Of a stretch of 64,000 nucleotides of DNA, positions 57,702 through 64,000 are shown in pieces. Location: NCBI RefSeq assembly GCF_003709565.1, contig NZ_QNRC01000001.1, positions 215,280 to 279,279 of the forward strand, read 5' to 3'. The DNA comes from Paracoccus sigandri (GTDB lineage Bacteria; Pseudomonadota; Alphaproteobacteria; Rhodobacterales; Rhodobacteraceae). Made by a program: the position numbers and the translations under genes. How positions within the stretch are numbered: the first letter of the stretch is position 1; each line of letters opens with the position of its first letter. A model generated the notes under the pieces. That model ran no database searches, was not told where the DNA came from, and was given only the letters and a program-made list of their open reading frames with translations.

Positions 57702-58438
57702 GCGGCTGGCTGGCCGTCGCCGGGCTGGGACCGGGCGCCGAGGCGCTGGTGACGCCCGAAGTCGACGCCGCGCTGGCGCAGGCCACCGATGTCGTGGGCT
57801 ATATCCCCTATGTCGCCCGCGTCGCGCCGCGTCCCGGCCTGGCGCTGCACCCCTCGGACAACCGGGTCGAGCTGGACCGTGCCCGCGCCGCGCTGGACAT
57901 GGCGGCGGCAGGGCGGCGGGTGGTGGTGGTCTCGTCGGGCGATCCGGGGGTCTTCGCCATGGCCTCGGCGATCTTCGAGGCCGTCGAGGCCCAGCCCGCC
58001 TATGCAAGCCTCGACATCCGCATCCTGCCCGGCATCACCGCCATGCTGGCCGCCGCCGCCCGCGCCGGCGCGCCGCTTGGCCATGATTTCTGCACGATCA
58101 ACCTGTCGGACAACCTGAAACCCTTCGCAATGATCGAAACCCGCCTGCGTCATGCCGCGCGGGCCGATTTCGCGATGGCCTTCTACAATCCCCGATCCGC
58201 CAGCCGCCCGCATCAATTCGCCCGCGTGCTGGAGATCCTGCGCGAGGAATGCGGCCCCGACCGGCTGGCGGTCTTCGCCCGCGCCGTCTCGACGCCCCAG
58301 GAACGGCTGCGGACCGTGACCCTGGCCGAGGCCGCGCCCGAGATGGCCGACATGCGCACCGTGGTGCTGGTCGGGAATGCCGCGACGCGCCGGGTCGGGC
58401 GCTGGGTCTATACGCCGCGCAGCGCCGGGGCGGCCTGA
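57698..58438 (+). CDS. cobJ: Precorrin-3B C17-methyltransferase
   Basis: Methylates C-17 and contracts the ring, the signature step of corrin formation. The 246-residue product shows VAGLGPGAEALVTPEV, VSSGDPGVFAMA and AFYNPRSASRPHQF, characteristic of CobJ/CbiH. Start overlaps cobI. Its last 31 bases overlap the 3' end of the antisense cobK gene. Confidence 0.95.
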   Translation: MSGWLAVAGLGPGAEALVTPEVDAALAQATDVVGYIPYVARVAPRPGLALHPSDNRVELDRARAALDMAAAGRRVVVVSSGDPGVFAMASAIFEAVEAQPAYASLDIRILPGITAMLAAAARAGAPLGHDFCTINLSDNLKPFAMIETRLRHAARADFAMAFYNPRSASRPHQFARVLEILREECGPDRLAVFARAVSTPQERLRTVTLAEAAPEMADMRTVVLVGNAATRRVGRWVYTPRSAGAA

Positions 58439-59160
58439 TGCAACCAGGCCATCGCATCACCGGGTTCCGCGACGGTCGGACGCATGGGCAGCGCGGGGCG
58501 GTCGATCATCACCACCGGCAGATGAAGCGCGCGGGCGGCGTCCAGCTTGGCGCTTGCCCCGGTGCCGCCAGCATTCTTGGCGACCAGATGGGTGATGCCA
58601 TGCGCCTGCATCAGCGCCTGGTCCGCGGCGGCCTCGAAGGGGCCGCGCGCGATCACGACATGGGCATCGGGCAGCGGCAGCGCCTCGGGCGGATCGACCA
58701 GCCGCAGCAGATAGTGGTTCCGCCGCACCGCGAAACCCGCCAGGTTCTGCCGGCCGATGGCCAGGAACACCCGCGCGCCGGTCTCGGGCAGCGCAAGGAC
58801 CGCCGCCGGAATATCCGCCACGCGCGTCCAGTCGTCCCCCGGCCCGGCGCGCCAGGCGGGGCGTTCCAGCGACAGCAGCGGCGTGCCGGTCGCGCGGCAG
58901 GCGGCAACGGCGTTCAGGCTGATCCGTGCCGCGAAGGGATGGGTGGCGTCGATCACATGGGTCATGCGATGATCGCGCAGGTATCGCGCCAGACCCTCGG
59001 GCCCGCCGAAGCCGCCGATCCTGACCGGCAGCGGCTGCGCGACGGGCGCGGCGGTCCGGCCCGCATAGGAAAACACGGCCTCGGCCCCGGCGCCGGCCAG
59101 CAGGCGGGCAAGCGCGCTGGCCTCGGAGGTGCCGCCCAGAAGAAGGATGCGGGGGCGCAT
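58408..59160 (-). CDS. cobK: Precorrin-6A reductase
   Basis: NADPH-dependent reduction of precorrin-6A to 6B. The 250-residue product begins RILLLGGTSEASALARLL, with DATHPFAARISLNA near residue 72 and LVAKNAGGTGASAKLDAA near residue 205, the CobK/CbiJ signatures. It is the only minus-strand gene within the plus-strand cob operon: its stop overlaps cobJ by 31 bases and its ATG overlaps that of cobL on the palindrome CATG (59158-59161). Any cobK promoter must lie inside cobL. Confidence 0.95.
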   Translation of the reverse strand: MRPRILLLGGTSEASALARLLAGAGAEAVFSYAGRTAAPVAQPLPVRIGGFGGPEGLARYLRDHRMTHVIDATHPFAARISLNAVAACRATGTPLLSLERPAWRAGPGDDWTRVADIPAAVLALPETGARVFLAIGRQNLAGFAVRRNHYLLRLVDPPEALPLPDAHVVIARGPFEAAADQALMQAHGITHLVAKNAGGTGASAKLDAARALHLPVVMIDRPALPMRPTVAEPGDAMAWLHQAAPALRGV

Positions 59161-60349
59161 GGCTGATCCCTGGCTGACGATCATCGGTATCGGCGAGGAT
59201 GGCCTTGACGGGCTGCCGGATGCAAGCCGCCGCGCGCTGGACGATGCCGGCGCGATCTTCGGCGGGCCCCGGCACCTGGCGCTGGCCGGGGCGGGGGCGC
59301 GGGGCCGCGAATGGCCGGTGCCCTTCGATGTCGCCCCGGTGCTGGCGCTGCGCGGACAGCCGGTGGCGGTGCTGGCCTCGGGCGATCCGTTCTGGTTCGG
59401 CGCGGGCGGCAGCCTGACCGCGCATCTGCGCCCCGGCGAATGGCGCGCCCTGCCCGCGCCCGGCACCTTCGCGCTGGCCGCCGCGCGGCTGGGCTGGCGG
59501 ATCGAGGACACCACCTGCCTGGGCCTGCACGCCGCGCCCTTCGCCAGGGCGCGCCCGCATCTGGCGCGCGGCTGCCGCGTCATCGCCACCCTGCGCGACG
59601 AGACCGCCCCCGCTGCGCTGGCCCGCTGGCTGGCCGCGCAGGGGCTGGGCGCGATGCGCATGACCCTGCTGGAGCGGCTGGGCGGGCCGCGCGAACGGAT
59701 CCTCGACAGCCGCGCCGACGGCTTCGCCGCGACCGGCATCGCGGCCCCGGTCGCGGTGGCGCTGGACGGCGCCGACCTGCCGCGCGAGGCCGGGCTGTCC
59801 GCCGTTCCCGGCCGCCCGCAGGCGGTCTTCACCCATGACGGCCAGATCACCCGGCCGCCCGTCCGGGCGATCACCCTGGCCGCGCTGGCCCCGCGCCGGG
59901 GCCAGCTTCTGTGGGACGTGGGCGGCGGCTCGGGCTCGATCTCGGTCGAATGGGCGCTGGCCGGGGGCCGGGCGATCTGCATCGAGCCGCGCCCCGACCG
60001 CCAGTTGAACATCGCCGCCAATATCACCGCCTTCGGGCTGGAACACCGCGTCGAGCTGTGCCCCGGCGCCGCCCCCGAGGCGCTGAAGGACCTGCCCGTC
60101 CCCGATGCCGTCTTCCTGGGCGGCGGCGCCGATCAGGCCATGTTCGCCGCGCTCTGGCCGCTGCTGCCCCAGGGCTCGCGGCTGGTCGCCAATGCCGTGA
60201 CGCTGGAGACCGAGGCGCTGCTGGCCCAGCTGCAGGCCCGGCATGGCGGGCAGCTGATGCGGATCGCGATCGCCGAAGCCGAGCCTCTGGGCCGGATGCG
60301 CGGCTGGCAGGCAGCGCGGCCGGTGGTGCAATGGAGCGTGACGCGATGA
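59159..60349 (+). CDS. cobL: Precorrin-6B C5,15-methyltransferase (decarboxylating)
   Basis: Bifunctional methylase/decarboxylase of 396 residues. The N-terminal CbiE-like methylase ([24 protein letters not shown]) runs to about residue 205, and the C-terminal CbiT-like Rossmann methylase ([18 protein letters not shown], then [15 protein letters not shown]) follows; the fused form is usual for aerobic CobL. The ATG at 59159 shares its first two bases with the reverse-complemented cobK start. Stop overlaps the cobE start. Confidence 0.95.
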   Translation: MADPWLTIIGIGEDGLDGLPDASRRALDDAGAIFGGPRHLALAGAGARGREWPVPFDVAPVLALRGQPVAVLASGDPFWFGAGGSLTAHLRPGEWRALPAPGTFALAAARLGWRIEDTTCLGLHAAPFARARPHLARGCRVIATLRDETAPAALARWLAAQGLGAMRMTLLERLGGPRERILDSRADGFAATGIAAPVAVALDGADLPREAGLSAVPGRPQAVFTHDGQITRPPVRAITLAALAPRRGQLLWDVGGGSGSISVEWALAGGRAICIEPRPDRQLNIAANITAFGLEHRVELCPGAAPEALKDLPVPDAVFLGGGADQAMFAALWPLLPQGSRLVANAVTLETEALLAQLQARHGGQLMRIAIAEAEPLGRMRGWQAARPVVQWSVTR

Positions 60350-60714
60350 GGATCGCCGGGATCGGCTGCCGCGAAGGCGCGCCGCTGGCCGCGCTGACCG
60401 CCGCGCTGGAGGCCGCCGAGGCCGTGGCGGGCCGGGCCGTAGCCATCGCCACCATCGCCGCGCGCGCGCCCGAAGCGCGGGCCCTGGCCGAGGCCCGGCG
60501 CCTGCCGCTGCGGATCGTGCCGGTCGCGGATGTCGCCACCCCCACGCAATCGCCGCGCATCCTGGCGCTGCACGGCACCGGCTCGGTCGCCGAGGCCGCC
60601 GCCCTGGCCGCCGCCGGGCCGGGCGCGCGAATCCTGGCCCGGCGCGTCGCCTCGGCCTGCGGGCGCGCCACCGCCGCCATCGCCATCACCGAACAGTCCG
60701 AGGACCAGCCGTGA
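60346..60714 (+). CDS. cobE: CobE (CbiG C-terminal domain-like)
   Basis: A 122-residue protein equal to the C-terminal domain of CbiG ([54 protein letters not shown]). CobE is required for cobalamin synthesis in aerobic producers but its step is not firmly defined. The start overlaps cobL by four bases; an ATG at 60331 would lengthen it by five residues. The stop overlaps the cobM start. Confidence 0.88.
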   Translation: MRIAGIGCREGAPLAALTAALEAAEAVAGRAVAIATIAARAPEARALAEARRLPLRIVPVADVATPTQSPRILALHGTGSVAEAAALAAAGPGARILARRVASACGRATAAIAITEQSEDQP

Positions 60715-61484
60715 CCGTCCATTTCATCGGCGCCGGTCCGGGCGCCGCCGACCTGATCACCCTGCGCGGCCGCGACCTGATCGCCGCCTGCCCGGTCTGC
60801 CTCTATGCCGGCTCGCTGGTGCCCGAGGCGCTGCTGGCCCATTGCCCGCCTGGCGCGCGCATCGTGAATACCGCGCCGCTCAGCCTCGACCAGATCATCG
60901 CCGAGATGGCGGCGGCGCACGGGGCCGGCCAGGACGTGGCGCGGCTGCATTCGGGCGACCTGTCGGTCTGGTCGGCGATGGGCGAACAGCTGCGCCGGCT
61001 GCGGGCCCTGGAAATCCCCGTCCAGGTGGTGCCGGGCGTGCCCGCCTTCGCCGCCGCCGCCGCCGCCCTTCAGGCCGAGCTGACCCTGCCCGGCATCGCG
61101 CAATCGCTGGTGCTGACTCGCACGCCCGGCCGCGCCTCGGCCATGCCCGAGGGCGAGACGCTGGCGAATTTCGCCGCCACCGGCGCGACGCTGGCGATCC
61201 ACCTGTCGATCCACGCGCTGGAGAGGGTGGTGGCCCAGCTGACCCCGCATTACGGCCCCGACTGCCCGGTGGCGGTGGTCTGGCGCGCCAGCTGGCCCGA
61301 CCAGCGGGTGATCCGCGCGACCCTTGCCGGGATCGAGGCGCTGGCCCAGGGCATCGACCGCACCGCGCTGATCCTCGTCGGCCCCGCTTTGGCGGCCGAG
61401 GGTTTCGCGGAAAGCCGCCTCTATGCCGCCGATTACGACCGCCGCTATCGCCCGACCGGCCCGGACCCGAGGTTTCCCGAATGA
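60711..61484 (+). CDS. cobM: Precorrin-4 C11-methyltransferase
   Basis: SAM-dependent methylation at C-11. The 257-residue tetrapyrrole methylase has [45 protein letters not shown] and [14 protein letters not shown], diagnostic for CobM/CbiF. The GTG (61 V) reading is not needed: the start at 60711 overlaps the cobE stop as GTGA, so initiation is likely at GTG. Stop overlaps cobB. Confidence 0.95.
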   Translation: MTVHFIGAGPGAADLITLRGRDLIAACPVCLYAGSLVPEALLAHCPPGARIVNTAPLSLDQIIAEMAAAHGAGQDVARLHSGDLSVWSAMGEQLRRLRALEIPVQVVPGVPAFAAAAAALQAELTLPGIAQSLVLTRTPGRASAMPEGETLANFAATGATLAIHLSIHALERVVAQLTPHYGPDCPVAVVWRASWPDQRVIRATLAGIEALAQGIDRTALILVGPALAAEGFAESRLYAADYDRRYRPTGPDPRFPE

Positions 61485-62830
61485 GCCCCCCCGGCCTGAT
61501 GATCTCGGCCCCGTCCTCGGGGACCGGCAAGACCATGCTGATGCTGGGCGTGCTGACCGCCTTGCGGGCGCGCGGGCTGGCGGTGCAGCCCTTCAAGTCC
61601 GGCCCCGACTATATCGACCCGGCCTTCCACCTGGCGGCCTCGGGGCGGGCATCGTTCAACCTGGACAGCTGGGCGATGGATGCGTGCCGGATCGCCGCCC
61701 ATACCGGCGGGCAAGCGCCCGCGGACCTGATGCTGGCGGAAGGCTCGATGGGCCTTTTCGACGGCGTGGCCCGGCCGGGCGAAACCGGCATCGGCGCCAG
61801 CGCGGAAATCGCCACGCTGATGGGCTGGCCGGTGGTGCTGGTGCTGGACGTCTCGGGCCAGGCGCAATCGGCGGCGGCCACGGCGCGCGGCTTCGCAACG
61901 CTGCAGCCGGACCTGCCCTTCGCGGGAGTGGTGCTGAACCGCGTGGCCTCGCCCCGGCACGAGGCGCTGATCCGGCGCGGCATGGACCAAGCCGGCATCA
62001 CGGTCCTGGGCGCCCTGCCCCGGCAGGGCAATATCGAGCTGCCCGAGCGGCATCTGGGCCTGGTGCAGGCCGAGGAGACCCCGGAATTGCAGGCGATGCT
62101 GGACCGCGCCGGCGCCTTCGTCGCCGCCCATTGCGACCTCGACGCGATCGTCGCGGCGGCGCGCGCACATCCGCCGCTGGCCGCCGCCCCGCATCGCCCC
62201 GTCCCGTATCGCCGCGTCCCGCCACCCGGCGCCCGGATCGCGCTGGCCCGCGACGCGGCCTTCAGCTTCGTCTATCCGCATCTGGTCGCGGAATGGCGGG
62301 CGCAGGGCGCGACGATCCTGCCGTTCTCGCCGCTGGCCGACCAGGCGCCCGACGACAGCGCCGATGCCTGCTGGCTGCCCGGCGGCTATCCCGAGCTTCA
62401 CGCGGGCCGGCTGGCGGCGGCGGGAACCTTCCGCGACGGGCTGCGCCGCTTTGCGCGGACGCGGCCCGTGCATGGCGAATGCGGCGGCTACATGGCGCTG
62501 GGGGCCGGGCTGGTCGATGCGGATGGCCGGCGCCACCGGATGGCCGGGCTTCTGGGGCTGGAGACCAGCTATCACAAGCGCCGGATGCATCTGGGCTATC
62601 GCCTGGCCCGGCTGTCCGCGCCGCTGCCCGGCCTGGCCCAGGGCGCGGCGCTGCGCGGCCATGAATTCCACTATGCCACGATCCTGTCGCAGCCCGACGC
62701 GCCCCTGGCGCGGGTTCAGGACGCGAATGGCGAGCCGGTCCCCGAGACCGGATCCCATCGCCCCATGCCGGGCGGCGGCCGGGTCAGCGGCACCTTCTTC
62801 CACCTGATCGCGCAGGCAAGCCGGCCATGA
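61481..62830 (+). CDS. cobB: Hydrogenobyrinic acid a,c-diamide synthase
   Basis: Glutamine-dependent amidation of the a and c carboxylates. The 449-residue product has the DTBS-like ATPase domain ([42 protein letters not shown]) and the C-terminal class I amidotransferase domain with [11 protein letters not shown] and the nucleophile Cys in [11 protein letters not shown]. Overlaps cobM and cobF by four bases each. Its substrate is hydrogenobyrinate here because cobG and cobN mark the aerobic route. Confidence 0.95.
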   Translation: MSPPGLMISAPSSGTGKTMLMLGVLTALRARGLAVQPFKSGPDYIDPAFHLAASGRASFNLDSWAMDACRIAAHTGGQAPADLMLAEGSMGLFDGVARPGETGIGASAEIATLMGWPVVLVLDVSGQAQSAAATARGFATLQPDLPFAGVVLNRVASPRHEALIRRGMDQAGITVLGALPRQGNIELPERHLGLVQAEETPELQAMLDRAGAFVAAHCDLDAIVAAARAHPPLAAAPHRPVPYRRVPPPGARIALARDAAFSFVYPHLVAEWRAQGATILPFSPLADQAPDDSADACWLPGGYPELHAGRLAAAGTFRDGLRRFARTRPVHGECGGYMALGAGLVDADGRRHRMAGLLGLETSYHKRRMHLGYRLARLSAPLPGLAQGAALRGHEFHYATILSQPDAPLARVQDANGEPVPETGSHRPMPGGGRVSGTFFHLIAQASRP

Positions 62831-63582
62831 TCGAACTGACCCTGATCGGCATCGGCACCGGCAATCCCGGCCATGTGACGCTGCAGGCCGTCGAGTCCAT
62901 GCGCGGGGCCGATCTGGTCCTGATCCCGCTGAAGGGCGGCGACAAGGCCGACCTGGCCGGGCTGCGCCGCCATATCTGCCACACCCATCTGCAGGGGACC
63001 GCGACCCGGATCGCCGAATTCGACCTGCCGCTGCGCGATGCCGGCGACCCCGACTATCAGGGCGGCGTCGCCCGCTGGCACGACGCCATCGCCGATGCCT
63101 GGGAGAGCGCGATCCGCGCCCATCTGCCGGCGGTGTCGGGGCGGGTGGCGCTGCTGGTCTGGGGCGATCCCTCGCTCTACGACAGCAGCCTGCGCATCGC
63201 GAACCGGCTGGAGACACGGATGGCGCTGGCCACCCGCGTCATCCCCGGCATCACCGCGATCCAGGCGCTCTGCGCCGCCCATGCGATGCCCCTGAACCGG
63301 ATCGGCGCGCCGGTCCAGATCACCACCGGCCGCCGGCTGCGCGACCATGGCTGGCCCGAGGCCGCCGACACGGTGGTGGTGATGCTGGACGGCGGCTGCG
63401 CCTTCCGATCGCTGCCGCCCCAGGGCATCCATATCTGGTGGGGCGCCTTCCTGGGCATGGCCGAAGAGATCACCTGCGCCGGCCCCCTGGCCGAGGCCGG
63501 CCCCCGGATCGAGCGCCTCCGCGCCCAGGCCCGCGCCGATCACGGCTGGATCATGGACATCTACCTGCTGCGGCGCGGCTGA
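62827..63582 (+). CDS. cobF: Precorrin-6A synthase (deacetylating)
   Basis: SAM-dependent C-1 methylation with loss of acetate, found only in the aerobic pathway. The 251-residue product has LTLIGIGTGNPGHVTLQAVE, LLVWGDPSLYDSSLRIANR and MLDGGCAFRSLPPQGIHIWW, matching CobF. Last gene of the plus-strand cob operon; its stop lies seven bases from the end of the convergent iolB gene. Confidence 0.95.
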   Translation: MIELTLIGIGTGNPGHVTLQAVESMRGADLVLIPLKGGDKADLAGLRRHICHTHLQGTATRIAEFDLPLRDAGDPDYQGGVARWHDAIADAWESAIRAHLPAVSGRVALLVWGDPSLYDSSLRIANRLETRMALATRVIPGITAIQALCAAHAMPLNRIGAPVQITTGRRLRDHGWPEAADTVVVMLDGGCAFRSLPPQGIHIWWGAFLGMAEEITCAGPLAEAGPRIERLRAQARADHGWIMDIYLLRRG

Positions 63583-63589
63583 GGCGGCC

Positions 63590-64000
63590 TCACCCGATCC
63601 CCTCCACCTCCGGCGCCGCCACGAATCGCCAGTTCCTGCGCGGCCCTGCCATGACGTTGAGGTAGTAGAGCTCGAAGCCATGCGGTGCGCCGCAGGGGTG
63701 ATGCCCACGCGGGACCAGCACCACCTCGCCGTCCTTCACTGCCATTGTCTCGTCGAGGCTGCCGTCATCGGTATAGACCCGCTGCACCGCCCAGCCATCC
63801 TTCGGGTTCAGGCGGTGATAATAGGTCTCCTCCAGATAGGTGATGCGCGGGAAATCGTCCTCGTCATGGCGGTGGCTCGGGTAGCTCGACCAATTGCCGG
63901 CGGGGGTGAAGACCTCGGTGACCAAGAGCGAATCGCACCAGTCCTCGGCCTCCATGGCGATATTGTTGATGAAGCGGGCATTGCTGCCCTCGCCGCGCTG
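63590..64000 (-). CDS. iolB: 5-deoxy-glucuronate isomerase, C-terminal part (cut by window edge)
   Basis: The last 136 codons of IolB, which converts 5-deoxy-glucuronate to 5-dehydro-2-deoxygluconate in myo-inositol breakdown. The cupin signature SLLVTEVFTPAGNWSSYPSH is followed by RHDEDDFPRITYLEETYYH and the GHHPCGAPHGFELYYLN segment. The start lies beyond base 64000, and the frame is open to the edge (QRGEGSNARFINNIA), so this is a partial gene and not a truncated one. Suggests an iol catabolic cluster to the right. Confidence 0.93.
   Translation of the reverse strand, partial: QRGEGSNARFINNIAMEAEDWCDSLLVTEVFTPAGNWSSYPSHRHDEDDFPRITYLEETYYHRLNPKDGWAVQRVYTDDGSLDETMAVKDGEVVLVPRGHHPCGAPHGFELYYLNVMAGPRRNWRFVAAPEVEGIG

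Overview
The window is a high-GC stretch of a Paracoccus/Rhodobacter-like alphaproteobacterial chromosome (inference). The evidence is dense codon use with almost only G/C at third positions, the HDAC-xseB-ispA-dxs order, a complete oxygen-dependent cobalamin cluster led by a B12 riboswitch, a glgB-C-A-X-P glycogen cluster and Rhodobacterales-style intergenic elements around the motif TATTTGGAC. No rRNA, tRNA, insertion sequence, phage gene or CRISPR array was recognised. Most of the window looks like stable core genome; two detoxification-like islands and a large RTX protein are the accessory parts.

Region by region. 1-11.6 kb: an Lrp regulator facing ilvC, a dapA-type synthase, a periplasmic lytic transglycosylase, a DMT exporter, an inositol monophosphatase-family enzyme, a metR/metF divergent pair with a consensus MetR box, a HAD phosphatase, an orphan DUF2235 hydrolase and a type III ornithine decarboxylase divergent from a second Lrp-type regulator. 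12.2-15.9 kb: an HxlR regulator divergent from a tightly coupled operon (tandem DUF1428 protein, two-domain VOC protein, glutathione transferase, secreted alpha/beta hydrolase). 16-21 kb: a sulfotransferase, then HDAC-family deacetylase, xseB, ispA and dxs (isoprenoid precursors). 21.3-24.9 kb: a 1194-residue Calx-beta/RTX protein with an exact 693-bp tandem period. 24.9-36.2 kb: glycogen synthesis and breakdown genes on the minus strand, divergent from a GH13 alpha-glucosidase.

36.6-45.1 kb: matB and a LysR regulator on the minus strand, divergent from a cluster resembling the Bacillus Mhq quinone/catechol defence set. It holds two VOC ring-cleavage-type dioxygenases, an FMN quinone reductase, a third dioxygenase joined in frame to a carboxylesterase, an acetyltransferase-like protein, a pirin and a DUF924 protein. 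45.2-49.3 kb: asparaginase, aroQ and the otsBA trehalose operon; downstream of otsA lies a strong minus-strand terminator whose loop carries the anti-Shine-Dalgarno motif CCUCCUCCC. 49.5-63.6 kb: cobO and, divergently behind a cobalamin riboswitch, DUF1636-cobW-cobN-cobG-cobH-cobI-cobJ-(cobK antisense)-cobL-cobE-cobM-cobB-cobF. This covers every step from precorrin-2 to hydrogenobyrinate a,c-diamide plus the large chelatase subunit and the corrinoid adenosyltransferase. The window ends inside iolB.

The most interesting items are the in-frame dioxygenase-esterase fusion with a retained internal ribosome-binding site, the CCUCCUCCC hairpin after otsA, the two detoxification islands, the DUF1636 gene under the B12 riboswitch, and cobK placed antisense inside an otherwise co-directional pathway with its start codon overlapping that of cobL.
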